From Gigantopelta aegis (lineage: Eukaryota; Mollusca; Gastropoda; Neomphalida; Peltospiridae): a stretch of 64,000 nt of DNA. A model generated the notes under the pieces. The model searched no databases. It saw only the letters and a program-made list of their open reading frames with translations, and had not been told where the DNA came from. The stretch spans positions 42,167,880 to 42,231,879 of the forward strand of contig NC_054712.1 of assembly GCF_016097555.1 (NCBI RefSeq). Reading direction: 5' to 3'. Shown here piece by piece: positions 47,355 through 57,385 of the stretch. The first letter of the stretch is position 1. The number at the start of each line of letters is the position of its first letter. The translations under genes and the position numbers were made by a program.

Positions 47355-50074
47355 TTGTTGTGTTATTGGAATAAAACAAAAATAGTCAATTATGAAATGG
47401 AAAAAACAATATGGATATTGATGGAATGAAATGCATTTTATATTGGGATATTTGGAGACAGATTGATGGAATTAAAAAAAAAAATCACCACGTGAATTTT
47501 GCCAGTCAGTGTCGAACAGAACTGCTAACAATATTTTTTTTACTAACAATTTTAAATCCAAAGTAAGATCCTTTTGGAACTAGAAAACGGAGTATAAAGA
47601 ACAGCCTGGTTTTAATTTGACATGTCAGTGTCAATTACGTTGTTCAGTGAAGAGTGAAATAAATCTCTGTATTTAACGGCGTTATACCACTTGTTATTAA
47701 CTCAAGTGTGCTGATTGGGTATTGATCTAACTCACTTTATTACACGACTAGTCAATAAAACAGTCTTCAGTAATCATGAGAGAAAATTACCAATATAGCT
47801 GAACAAGATCTTCAAGATTGAATGTCTAACATCTCAAAATTGAATTTGTTACTTTTCAATATTGAGTTTCCTACATTGATCACTACATGTATCTAATTTG
47901 AGGTTTTTACATGTTTTAAAATACTTTTTAAAGATGTCAAATTAGAACATTTTAAAAATGGTTAGTCAAAATAGTTTTTAACATCTATTAAGACATAATT
48001 GTTTATCAAAACAATTTTGAAGATTTGAGCTTATATTTGAGTTTCAAACATTAAAGGTGCATTGTCATAGTTGCATCTGTCATATTTAGCTATTTATAAA
48101 TTATATATGTAATAATTAAGTGACTACAAATTATACCATAACTATTGCATAGGGCTGATTAACTTGGGAATATCAGAATTGTAATGTGCTATCCCTAGAC
48201 ATAAACGGCAAATTCTAAACAAAATCTGGGTAAAAAAAAATAGAAAGTATGTTTTATAGAATACTCTTTGTTACATATCTATCAAAACAAAAGCCAGTTC
48301 TTCACCCTCTCAAAATTGTGCAGAGAAATATATACATCACACTTTGTAAACAATATACCGGCGTCGTGGTTAGGCCATCGGTCTACAGGCTGGTAGGTAC
48401 TGGGTTCAGATCCCAGTTGAGGCATGGGACTTTTAATCCAGATACAAACTCCAAACCCTGAGTGAGTGCTCTGCAAGGTTCAATGGGTAAACCACTTGCA
48501 CCGACCAGTGATCCATAACTGGTTCAACAAAGGCCATGGTTTGTGCTATCCTGCCTGTGGGAAGTGCAAATAAAAGATCCCTTGCTGCCTGTCATAAAAG
48601 AGTAGCCTATATGGCGACAGTGGGTTTCCTCTAAAAAAACAGTGTCAGAATGACCATATGTTTGACGTTCAATAGCCAATAATAAGATAAAAAAATCAAT
48701 GTGCTTTAGTGGCGTCATTAAATAAAACAAACTACTTTTTTTTGTAAACAATAATAGGGTTTTATTTTTACTACTGACAGAATTTATTTAGATATAATTT
48801 TTATCAACATGTTCCTCAAGATATATTATTAATGTTTACATTTCAAAATGAAAATGAATAAATATCTGTGGACATTGTTCTATTTTGATACAGCCCCTTT
48901 ACAATGTACATTCTAACCCATATTGTGGCTTTCCATTTGTCACCTCTGATGGCATTACATTTTCTGTATAGCACTGGATATGCTACATATAGAATAATAC
49001 ATGAGTGACTGTTAGATACTATTTATCTTGCAATAAATTGTTTTAAAATGTAAAATGAGCGAAAGCAAGTTTGATACATTTTAAAATGAGTTGTAAGATA
49101 AATGGTATCTAACAGATACGATGTATTATTCTGTTTCTTACATATCCTAAAAAAATTGGGTTTTAAGCAAATTTTAACATCTTTTTTTACTAAGTTATTT
49201 GCAGCCGTTGCACTTACGTGTCATAGACACATGATTGCCAGGTTAACTATACGTCACGGTGTAATCAATTTCAATTGTGCTGGGTTTTTTCATTGGATGT
49301 ATGCCATCACCTACAAGCGGCCAGCCTTATGTATTGAAATTATTAACACACGTACATGTGTAAACAAATATGTGTTATCAAAAATAACGAATGATGTTCT
49401 CACCAACGGGTGTGCAATTAAGAAATGTAGTTGTTTTGAGTGTATGTCAGTGAGGCATGTGAGAAACATTAACGGCAGGCCTCTGAACTTTAGGAGAACA
49501 ATAGTTCCGTTCACGTAAGTAGTTTTGAATAACCATTTTACATTACTACATTAAAGGGTAGTGGGGGTGGGGACGTAGCCCAGTGTTAAAGTGCTTGCTT
49601 GATGCACAGTCGGTTTAGGATCAATCCCCGTCTGTGGCCCCATTGGACTATTTCTCATTCCAGCCAGTGCTCCACGACTGGTGTAACAAAGGCTGTGGTA
49701 TGTACTATCCTGTCTGTGGGATGGTGCATATAAAAGATCCCTTGCTGCTAATTGAAAAGAGTAGCCCATTAAGTGGCGACAGCAGGTTTCCTCTCTATAT
49801 ATCTGTGTGGTCCTTAACCATGTCTGATGCCATATAACCATAAATAAAATATGTTGAGTGTGTCGTTAAACAAAACATTTCCTTCTTTCCTTCATACATT
49901 ACATTTTGGAGAGCATTTTTGTGGATTGTCTGGATTTTACCCAAAATTTATCATGTAAAGTGATTTTTAAAAAAATATTTCATTTCAGTTGTGCTGGACA
50001 CTAACAAGTGGTATCATTCGACGCTGGTTATCGGGAATGAAATGAGCATTTGTATCGGATCCGAGTTTGACTGA
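40467..50074 (+). CDS. Single-pass membrane JmjC/cupin-8 domain protein
   Basis: Four exons (40467-41119, 41842-41977, 45792-45924, 49989-50074) give 335 aa with consistent phases. ATG context CACAATGT. Residues 1-40 are polar, 41-66 are a hydrophobic segment (IVWPIIIYVFRVVIVLTVLL...), then a C-terminal JmjC-like fold. HxD is H263-I-D265 and the distal His is H317 in NKWYHS; K280 (GTKVWTLEPPP) may bind 2-oxoglutarate. Known for the family: Fe(II)/2-oxoglutarate hydroxylases or demethylases. Substrate and human orthologue are not identified. The arrangement suggests a type II membrane protein with a lumenal or extracellular catalytic domain, which is an inference. DCEFCRG may form a disulfide or metal site. 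Confidence 0.9.
41842..41977 (+). CDS. JmjC gene exon 2
   Basis: SNCDFSAGNILRQHYDRPYF, LPHVSESSKTDWIFIGSPGY, GAHMH. The last codon is the first iron ligand, H263. Acceptor GTCTCATAG, donor GTGAGT. A SINE-A starts about 15 bases later. Confidence 0.96.
41992..42330 (-). repeat. SINE-A copy
   Basis: Tail complement AAGTTTGTTTTGTTTAATGA, GGATGTCAAACATTTGGTAA, CATTCCACAGACAGGATAGC, ATACCAGTTGTGGTGCACTG; head complement CCGTTGGGCTACATCCTGCC. Confidence 0.92.
42590..42972 (+). repeat. SINE-B copy
   Basis: GTGTCGTTGTGGTTAGGCCA, GGTACTGGGTTCGGATTCCA, GAGGCATAGGATTTTTAATC, tail GATGTCGTTAAATAAAACAA. Its 3' part is of the TTTGACGTCCAATAGCCGAT subtype. Confidence 0.92.
44290..44772. mobile_element. 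TA-target MITE, CAGTGAAACC family, split by a hAT-like MITE
   Basis: Left part CAGTGAAACCCTCTAAAACC through ATCAGTACAGAATAAAACC; right part TCTTAAACTGGACTTTATTA through GGGTTAGAGGTGGTTCAC. The interruption is the 314-bp element at 44395-44708. Same layout as the intact copy at 36513. Confidence 0.85.
44395..44708 (+). mobile_element. hAT-like MITE, CAGGGCTCGAACTTAA family (copy 2)
   Basis: Begins CAGGGCTCGAACTTAACAAT and ends ATCGTTAAGTTCGAGCCCTG: 17-base perfect TIRs. Flanking CTGTCT / CTCTCT is a possible six-base duplication. Interior matches 30765-31046 reversed. Confidence 0.9.
45455..45790. repeat. 30-bp minisatellite ending at exon 3 acceptor
   Basis: Unit TTTTGTGTTATATTTCACAC plus TATAACAGTA, about 10 close copies. 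Older, degraded copies extend left to about 45220. The last unit's GTTATATTTCAC is GTTATGTTTCAG at 45782-45791, where the exon begins. The unit is a multiple of three, so both strands stay open; this is not coding. Confidence 0.93.
45792..45924 (+). CDS. JmjC gene exon 3
   Basis: IDNVGLSSWQAQVTGTKVWT, LEPPPECYFECSKQIKVTIK, PGEI. Opens with the Asp ligand D265. The acceptor TTATGTTTCAG is continuous with a 30-bp minisatellite; the donor GTAAGC is followed within 25 bases by a 48-bp minisatellite. Confidence 0.95.
45952..46285. repeat. 48-bp minisatellite after exon 3
   Basis: Unit AGTGAAATATATAGTGTATA, GTACCCCCGTTGCACACTTC, CTACTGGA; about seven copies, the central five nearly identical and the outer ones diverged. 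Open in several frames because 48 is divisible by three; the predicted peptides are not taken as genes. Confidence 0.95.
46256..47000. repeat. Direct duplication of the minisatellite edge
   Basis: 46256-46345 (GGAAGTGAAATATATAGTAT, ACTAACTTCAAGGACCAAAA, GATTCATTGTAAAAGAAGAA) recurs at 46908-47000 (GGAAGTTAAATATATAGTAT, ACAAACTTCAGGGACCAAGA, GATTCATTATAAAGAAGAAA). A SINE-A (-) lies between, and another SINE-A piece follows the second copy. Confidence 0.85.
46612..46903 (-). repeat. SINE-A copy
   Basis: ACTTAATGACACCACTAGAG, TCGGCTACTGGATGTCAAAC, TATGCACCATCCCACAGACA, head complement CCACTGGGCTACGTCCTGC. Confidence 0.92.
47017..47105 (-). repeat. SINE-A 3' fragment
   Basis: GTAACAACCCCACTTGAGCA, TTAATCATTGGCTACTGGAT, GTCAAACATCTGATAATT and GAGGAAACCTGA. 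Confidence 0.8.
47326..47351. repeat. Poly(C) run
   Basis: About 26 C bases. Likely unstable. Confidence 0.95.
48357..48740 (+). repeat. SINE-B copy, 13-bp target duplication
   Basis: ACCGGCGTCGTGGTTAGGCC (head with a small internal deletion relative to the 26071 copy), TGGGTTCAGATCCCAGTTGA, tail GCGTCATTAAATAAAACAAA. Target duplication TTTGTAAACAATA at 48343-48355 and 48741-48753. Confidence 0.92.
48986..49137. repeat. Foldback element
   Basis: AGAATAATACAT, CTGTTAGATACTATTTATCT and TTTTAAAATGTA on the left mirror TACATTTTAAAATGAG, AGATAAATGGTATCTAACAG and ATGTATTATTCTGT on the right. Arms about 58 bases, with small gaps. Confidence 0.8.
49567..49898 (+). repeat. SINE-A copy, full length
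   Basis: GGGGACGTAGCCCAGTGTTA, AGTGCTTGCTTGATGCACAG, GGATCAATCCCCGTCTGTGG, GTGCATATAAAAGATCCCTT, tail GTCGTTAAACAAAACATTTC then CTTCTTTCC. Ends about 90 bases before the last JmjC exon. Confidence 0.95.
49989..50074 (+). CDS. JmjC gene terminal exon
   Basis: FVLDTNKWYHSTLVIGNEMS then ICIGSEFD and TGA. H317 in WYHS is the likely third iron ligand. Acceptor TATTTCATTTCAG. No AATAAA is seen in the next 700 bases outside a MITE. Confidence 0.95.
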
Positions 50075-50389
50075 GTGTGATCTCAACTACCCAGAATTCA
50101 TTGGGTCACTTCCAGTGACTGCATCCACCACCCACCCCAGTCTACTTCTAGTGCTTACAAGTCGGGGAACATTTTGTTTTCAAAATTTTGATCAGCGACA
50201 TTTTTAGTCCAATGAAATTTGATTAGCAGCTACTGTTTAATGTTTAAAAATTGTGTAGCCTTCTCTGACATTTGCATAGCAAATCGTGACGCGATAGTGA
50301 ACAGAATGTTCTCTGCAATTAATGTACCTCTCCGTTCTCAGCATATACATGTATCATATAGCCAATTGCTTTTCTCAAGAAGACTTCTA

Positions 50390-50563
50390 CAGTGAAACCT
50401 CTCAAGACCGGACCCTCTGTAAACCGGAATTCCCTCAAAACCGGACGTTTCATAGAGTCCCTTTTTAAAACAAGGACATAACGTAACCTCCCGAAACCGA
50501 ATCCCTCTTAATACCAGACAATTGTCTTGGTCCCAAGGGTGTCCGGTTTAGAGGGCTTTCATT
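50390..50563. mobile_element. TA-target MITE, CAGTGAAACCTCTC family
   Basis: CAGTGAAACCTCTCAAGACC, CTGTAAACCGGAATTCCCTC, AAAACCGGACGTTTC, right end GTCCGGTTTAGAGGGCTTTC. TA at the left edge; right end worn. Confidence 0.82.
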
Positions 50564-50630
50564 ATACTTTCAAAGATGATGAACACCCCAAATCTATGTA
50601 TCAGAGAGATATATGAAGGAGAGAATCAAA

Positions 50631-51033
50631 CAGGGTTCGTACGGGTTTTTGAATGTTTTTTTTTTATCATTTTCAGGATCTGAAAAGTTTTGGAAAAATC
50701 ACATTTTTGCTCATAGTTTTGGAAAATTGTACCTTTGGCAATATTCTAAAAAGCTTACGGGTGAAAATCAATATTTAATTGCTAAAAATAAAATTAAAAA
50801 CATTTATTTTTTTCTCTCAGTAAACAACTGCTTTGCACTTTAGTCTCTATCTTATTTGGTCCTTTACAATACCTGTACATGCAGAACAATGACTGTATAA
50901 TTGAGGTTGCTTATAAAATGTATTTTTAATAGTGAATCAAATTAAAATGAGTTTTGGAAATGTATCTTCCTGGTCTTGGAAAAGTTTTGGAAAAGTTATG
51001 GAAATTTACATTTCCATACCTGTATGAATCACG
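50631..51033. mobile_element. hAT-like MITE, CAGGGTTCGTACGGG termini
   Basis: Begins CAGGGTTCGTACGGGTTTTT and ends TTTCCATACCTGTATGAATC then ACG. Interior repeats of GTTTTGGAAAAGTTATGGAA. Flanked by AGAATCAAA and AGATTCAAA (50622-50630 and 51034-51042), a near-identical 9-base repeat. Confidence 0.85.
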
Positions 51034-51270
51034 AGATTCAAACAAATTAACAAATTGCAGAGTAGAATATCAGCTATATCCAAAATCTGATACAAACAAT
51101 GCAACAATGATTTTTATTGTTCACAAACAATATTTATTGCATTTAATCATCTTTGTGTGCATGAAGAATAATAAACAATCTTTTATTATGATTATTTTTC
51201 TCTCTCATGGTTTTGCAGTTTATGCACAGATGGTCCAACCACCATTCACATGGTGATGGGAAATCATATA

Positions 51271-51355
51271 CAGTGAAACCTCTCAAGACTAGACCCTCAG
51301 TAAACCGGACATTTGTCTTGGTCCCACAGGTGTCTGGTTTAGAGGAGTTTCACTG
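51271..51355. mobile_element. Short TA-target MITE, CAGTGAAACCTCTC family
   Basis: 85-bp copy: CAGTGAAACCTCTCAAGACT to GGTTTAGAGGAGTTTCACTG, flanked by TA on each side. An internally deleted form of the 200-bp family. Confidence 0.9.
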
Positions 51356-51814
51356 TATACTGATCACCAAAATAAAATTTTACCTGAATCAATCATATAT
51401 GACTTGCAGAGTTATATGTTATATGTTCATCCCACCTCCACATTCCCCACCGAGTTACACCCCAAATCACCAGGAGATTTTCAATACAAAATGAAATGTG
51501 TGACTGTCGCCTTGTTAAATGGTGATCCGAGGAACCATACATTAAAATATGAAAATTAAAATGTCTGAGCACTTTGGGCATTGACAGTGGTACAACCAGA
51601 TTTTACCTCCCAATAATTTCATACATTCCAAAAAATAAACATAACAAGAAAAATTAAAAACCCAATGCTACAATCTTTTAGCACACGACCACCAATTAAA
51701 GCATTGGAAATGTATAGACACTGGTGTTTTAAACAAGAAAATGTATTTCATTTCTAACTGTAGTTGGTAAAAGACTTTGTTGAAAACATCTTATATGGGC
51801 CACAAACTCATTCA

Positions 51815-53206
51815 TTCAACTTATTTTTGTGTTTATATCCAATTAATGTTCAAACATGCTGTCCTGGGCACACACCTCTGCTATCTAGACTGTCTGTCCA
51901 GGACAGTGGGTTAGTTGTTAGTGGTTTGTGAGAGAGAAGAGGGTGTAGTGGTCTTACATTGAGTCATTAAAACTCGCTCTGGGTAAGAGCCGGTGCTGGG
52001 CTGTGAACCCTGTACCTACCAGTCTTATGTCCAATGGCTTAAAGGAATGCTAAAGCAAGGCTTTTGGACTGGTATGCATATTCAACGATACATAATGCAC
52101 ATTATTGCTTAATATCAAGTATAATCGTATAGTTAATTAATAAAACGGTTAAATGTGACGGCTATTATATATAACGGGCGTGGCCATTTTGTACCATCCC
52201 ATTGAATACACCCTCTGGCGAGGTGGTGGTTACGTAATACCTAACGTGTCATGTCAGGAATTAATCTTTGAACTGAAGAAACAAAACATACCTGATTTTT
52301 GTGGATGCATCGCAATGTTCTGTAATAATATCCATCCCATTAACACGGCAACGTGTATATGTGGTTTATTTTTCAATACAAAATAAACCACCATTGTCAA
52401 AGTGTTGAAATAACTGCATTATGTTTTGTACATAAATTAACCCATGTACTGAAATAATAGTTGGTTTTATTGGTTAATTGGTCTTTTCTTTCCATTGCTT
52501 GTACCTGTGGTTCTTGATTGGCAGGTGTATTTTAGACGGTCCCCAGATACTGTGTCTAGACACACTAAAAAGACGTGCCTCTTTTATTAAGATCACAGGG
52601 TATGGTTTGATAACCTCAAATTGTAATGGACTTTACCAGCCACCCTGCTTTATTACTGTAATTCTGTAAAACCCTTAAGTAGACTTTCCCATCTAAAATC
52701 ACAAAACTGACCAATTACGTAGTCCCAAAGAAAAGAAAATTATCACTTGGGTATTGTGAGTGGTTGTTTTTGCTTGAACGTATCCTACCAATAGGCCTAA
52801 TAATATGCTCCTTTTTTTTTGTTGATTTTTTAAAAGAACAAAATACTACAACTCCATTTCGTTATATTGATGCAAATTGAAATATATTTAGTTAAATAGT
52901 TAAGTCAGGTTGATGAAAGCGAAACATCTTCTTGTAAATTAGAGCATTTGTTTACACTGTGCATAATAGAGAAGTTGGACCTGAGCTGACGTCACTTCGA
53001 CCCAAGCTATACCACCGGACGTCACAAAAACGAAACAAAATGGCTGCCCCCAGTTAATTTAGCAGGAATAATCATGTTTTTTTTTATTAATTCTAAAATT
53101 ACGCGTTTTTCATTTGTTGATGGTCTGGGTATGCATCTTTCCAACACATAAGGCTCTTGTTGGAGTTTAGTCTACCTTCAACTACTACACCACTGAGGCT
53201 GGTGGC
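51815..53206 (-). repeat. SINE-C, interrupted by a 1.1-kb insertion
   Basis: 51815-52040 matches the SINE-C of 14450-14713 through TGTACCTACCAGTC and CCAATGGCTTA. The head continues at 53181 with ACTACTACACCACTGAGGCT. The break matches CGATGGCTTAACCACTGCAC in the intact copy. Confidence 0.9.
52043..53176. mobile_element. TTAA-target element inside SINE-C
   Basis: 1134-bp insertion. Begins AGGAATGCTAAAGCAAGGCT and ends (reverse complement) GGTAGACTAAACTCC, sharing AGG..A..CTAAA, so TIRs are weak. Preceded by TTAA (52039-52042) and followed by TTCA (53177-53180), a one-base change from TTAA. piggyBac or Kolobok type. Contains TGACGTCA-like sites and no transposase frame. Confidence 0.82.
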
Positions 53207-55682
53207 TACAAACTGGACAGTCCCTTTAAATTGTCATTTGTTCAATGCTGGTTGTGTTCACTGAAGGATGACGACAGATAGGAGTGATGGGCCATCAGGA
53301 AGGGTCGCGTCTTGTTCTGCCAGTAAATCAATCGGGGTCTCATTTGGAAATAATTGGCAATTTGTTATGTGATTTACTCCTGTCTCTATTTCACTGGAGA
53401 CTATTAGCTAAAACTCTGTCCGGACTATTCATGCGTGAACTGATACCAGCACACAACAGATCAGAGAATTACACCTGCCACTCAGTCTTTATTTGTTGCC
53501 GTTTTATTAAATTATTGGATATAAATTCACTGATTGAAAATGTGTGGGCTAGGTCTGGCCAAGCAGGAAATATCACTAAATTATCTATTAAACTTAAAAA
53601 ATTGCAGAATCCAAAAGTTATTTTGTAAGAAAATATCAATTATTACATAAATTTATTTTTCAAAATGAAATAAAATTAATTTGTCCTCAAATTGACAATT
53701 GGCGAATTTGCCGAGTACCAGAGTTACAAAATGTAGCTCTGCGACATGTATTATCTACAAGTGCTTGGATAAATACAAATATGTCTATTTCTATTGCAAC
53801 TGCAGTTTATCTGAATCTTATCACAGCTTAGTAGTTTGTTGCCCAAATGTAATGAATTAACCATTTTTTTGAACAAATTACATCTGTAATAGTAGCACAA
53901 GCCAATGGAAATAGAATAAAAAACACAACAAGCATAATCAATAATAATAATATATTTATAGAATAAAGATCATGTTTACTGCATATATATTCGTTTCATT
54001 GAAGCTACCTGAAGAAAAAGACATACAAAGATAAAACTATAAAAGATTTAAGGCTGAATCTGTGTTCTTTAATATAATGTGTGTAGAAGAAAAGGTGACA
54101 AATAGTCATAAATAACATTAGAATCTAACTCAAAATATAAGATGTACAAGAAAGGGCGACAATAATTATAAATATTCATTGCTCTACTTATTATATAATA
54201 TGGACAAAAATCATATCGAAAAGCTAAACAACAGAAAGCAAAACTTTAAACTTAGGTTTTATTACATACGTTTTTTTATTTTTCATCTTTTTACTTCAAT
54301 AAGAGATTAAAAAAAAACAAAAAAAACTCTGGAGTGAGATCGTGCTTGAAGTCACAGAATCTAATTTTAAGCAGGTACTGTTAACAGATGATTAGTAAAC
54401 TTTTAAAGAATTGAAATATGTTGTCACTTATATTCTCATTATATTCTGTGTAACATTGGTACATGTATTAATTTTTCCAGACTATTGAAAGCCCCCAAAA
54501 TGTATGTACATTTTCTAGAAATGTTTTAACAAATGGTTTTGAGCTAACAATATCTGAACATCCCAAATCACATATGAATAGTACAGATAAATGAGATAAT
54601 TAATATCCAAAGTAACATAATATTAAGGTATTATAGACAAAAATACATAACAATGTAAATGTTTAACCCTGTTCTTTTATGAATGCTAGACTGAAAGTAA
54701 GAATCTGGACTACCAACATAAATGTATCAAAAGTATTACAAGAGAAATTAAAAATTGCATAAATATTAGTGAAGACATTATTATTTACGGTAATGCCATT
54801 CAGGAATTAATGGCAGGTTATTTTTAACACCTAAACAATACAATGTTTAGGGATGATGTACAAGGTCAAATAACAAAACCTCAGATGTAATAAATGTTAA
54901 AAAGCAGAATCTGTTAAGAGTTAAAGACATTTATTTGGGAAGAATTGTCTCCTGTACTAATGCTATCAATTCTAAAGATTTCATAACCAGACTTTTAAAA
55001 TCTAGAATGTTACATACATGTATCATTGGATTAAACGCGATAATGCCATGTTTCTTTTAATTATTTCAACATGCTCATATACCACTAAGGTTTAGAGCAC
55101 GTCTGTCCCGGGTCCTGCTCCTGGACAGCCAGGAGTCTGATCCGGGACCGAAAAATGCCACGCAAACAGTTCTGAATCCAGACTCATAAATAGGAACTAT
55201 CTATACACAAAAATTTTACAAAGTGTGGACCTGCCAGTATCAAAACTGATTTTTTTTTTACTTTGACAAGTCTGAAATGAACTATAAAGCTAAATAATAG
55301 GAAGACGAAGAAAAATAAATTATGTAAATTTAAAAATAGGAATATGATTATGGTGGTGGCTAAGATTGGGAGTGGGCTAGGGTGGGGACAATGTATAGAG
55401 ATCAATGAACCATAAATGATATTGCTGTTAACTACTTGAAGCAAATTGGTTTATTATTGGATGTAATACATTTGATAAATCTGACATCAGGGGTGGGAAC
55501 TGGTGAACTGTAAAAAAAAAAAGGAAATCTATAGGGGTCCCGGAAATTATTGAAATCCTAGGTTAAAATCTGTGCCATCTGACACATTTTGGAGGAAAGG
55601 ACAATTGAGGAAATGCAATGTTCCATGAGAGGAAAACAGCTGATCATCGGACAATTCCCACCCCTGTGACGTATAGCCATCA

Positions 55683-55890
55683 AGAAGACCTGCTGCAGAA
55701 TTCTATTTGTAGCACGGGATCTTTTATATGCACTTTTCAGACAGGACAGCATATGCCACAGCTTTTGATATACCAGTCACAGAGCACTGGCTGGGATGGT
55801 ATAATGGGTCCACCGAAAGGGTTTCAATCTTTTGACCTAAAGTTAAACAGCACAGGCGAGTACCCGACCGAGTTTAATCAAACCAGCATC
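55683..55890 (-). repeat. SINE-A fragment
   Basis: CGGGATCTTTTATATGCAC, CAGACAGGACAGCATATGCC, GATATACCAGTCACAGAGCA, GGGTCCACCGAAAGGGTTTC. Ends worn. Confidence 0.8.
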
Positions 55891-55904
55891 AGAACAACAA
55901 GAAG

Positions 55905-56212
55905 AAGGAAATGTTTTATTTAACGACGCACTGAACATATTTTATTTTACGATTATATGGCGTCGGACATATGGTTAAGGACCACACTGATAGTGAGGGT
56001 GGAAAACTGCTCTCGCCACTTCCTGAGCTACTCTTTTCGATTAGCAACAAAGGATCTTTTACATGCACCATCCCACAGACAGGGCAGTACATACCACTGC
56101 CTTTGATATACATGTACCAGATATACATGTACCAGTCGTGGTGCACTGGCTGGAACAAGAAATGGCCCAATGGGCCCACCAACGGGGATCAATCCCAGAC
56201 CGACCCATCAGA
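55905..56212 (-). repeat. SINE-A copy
   Basis: Tail complement GAAGGAAATGTTTTATTTAA, CGACGCACTGAACATATTTT, ATATGGCGTCGGACATATGG, ACAGACAGGGCAGTACATAC, GGGCCCACCAACGGGGATCA. A 16-base tandem ATATACATGTACCAG is duplicated inside. Confidence 0.93.
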
Positions 56213-56375
56213 ACAATGCCAGACATTGTCTAGCTAATTTCCAGAAGTAAGTAAGTGTTGCATTAACAACACAGAGATCAGACATAGCCACATTTGGCAG
56301 CTGTTATGAATGAAACTTGTTAACGTCTTTCATTTCCATTGACATAGTTAATTTTTCATGTATGAAATTTTGAAG

Positions 56376-56605
56376 AAAACAAATTGTTTTGTTTAACGAC
56401 ACCATAAATAACACTGATTTATTAATAATTGGCTACTGGATGTCAAACATTTGATAATTCGGACATATAGTCTTTTAGAGGTAATGTGCTACATTTTTCC
56501 ATTAGTAGCAAGGGATCTTATATGCACCACCCCACAGACAGGATAGCTCATACCATGACCTTTGAAACACCAGTCGTGGTGTATGCATTGGCTGGAATGA
56601 GCTGT
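56376..56605 (-). repeat. SINE-A copy, head missing
   Basis: AAATTGTTTTGTTTAACGAC, TGGCTACTGGATGTCAAACA, ACATTTTTCCATTAGTAGCA, CACCCCACAGACAGGATAGC. Confidence 0.92.
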
Positions 56606-56837
56606 TGTGAATGAAGACAAGACCTGGCATGAGAGTTTAGACTACCACAGAGTGACGGAACTATCAGGAAAGAAAATAACAGATTCAGGTGAAAAACAAA
56701 GTAGTATGGGAGAGGGGAAAATGGAAGAGGGTGGTGGGTGGTAGTCCTAAGCTTAATACAGAAGTTTTTGTATTATGTGAGACAGAACAAAGTGAACAAA
56801 TTTGTCAGTGGGACCATCATGAAATATTTATGAAACA

Positions 56838-57385
56838 CAGTAGAATCTCATTGGCTCGAACGCCCAACGGTCGAACCTACCGGTATTCTCGAACCAAGAA
56901 CAAAGTCCCGATTTTTCTCTCTATTAAACCCCTTTATTTTGGTGCTGATTGGTCGAATACCCCTAGGGTCGAACAGAAGCTTTCTGCCAAACCAGTTTAT
57001 TGGTTCGAACTGTAAAATTAAACATATTTAGCTCGAATGGCTACGTCTATCTGAAGAAATATAAAAAATTATTTACGTATAATATTTTCGTTGACCCTTT
57101 CACGCTTATCGTGTTGTTTATTTAGCACCTGTTGGTAATTATCTTTCAGGTACAGACAATTGTAATGCAGTAATCGTTAGATGAATGAATCTTGCAAGTC
57201 AAATCCAATCAACGAGTCAATCGGACCATCTCGCCCAGCCGGTTTTAGGGAAACATGCGAGGTTGTACGATTGATTTTTGTGTTACTGAAGCACCCGACA
57301 ATGGCCGAATGCATGGTTCGAACTACCCGATGGGTCGAACAGACTTTGATGCACCGACTGTGTTCGAGCCAATGAGATTCTACTG
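56838..57385. mobile_element. TA-target MITE (pogo/Tigger-like), perfect TIRs
   Basis: 548 bp. Begins CAGTAGAATCTCATTGGCTC then GAAC and ends with its exact reverse complement (GTTCGAGCCAATGAGATTCT then ACTG): 24-base perfect terminal repeats. Subterminal GGTCGAAC / GGTTCGAAC repeats. Flanks are CA and TA. Superfamily inferred from CAGT ends. Confidence 0.88.

Larger units (their letters stand above)
45925..49988. other. JmjC gene intron 3
   Basis: 4.1 kb without coding signal. Contains the 48-bp minisatellite, three SINE-A copies or parts, SINE-B at 48357, a C-run at 47326-47351, a foldback at 48986-49137 and an unexplained 138-codon open frame (49102-49518). Confidence 0.65.

Noticed and set aside
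53284-53628. 114-codon plus-strand frame
   Set aside because: No recognisable domain, splice context or codon bias; treated as chance.
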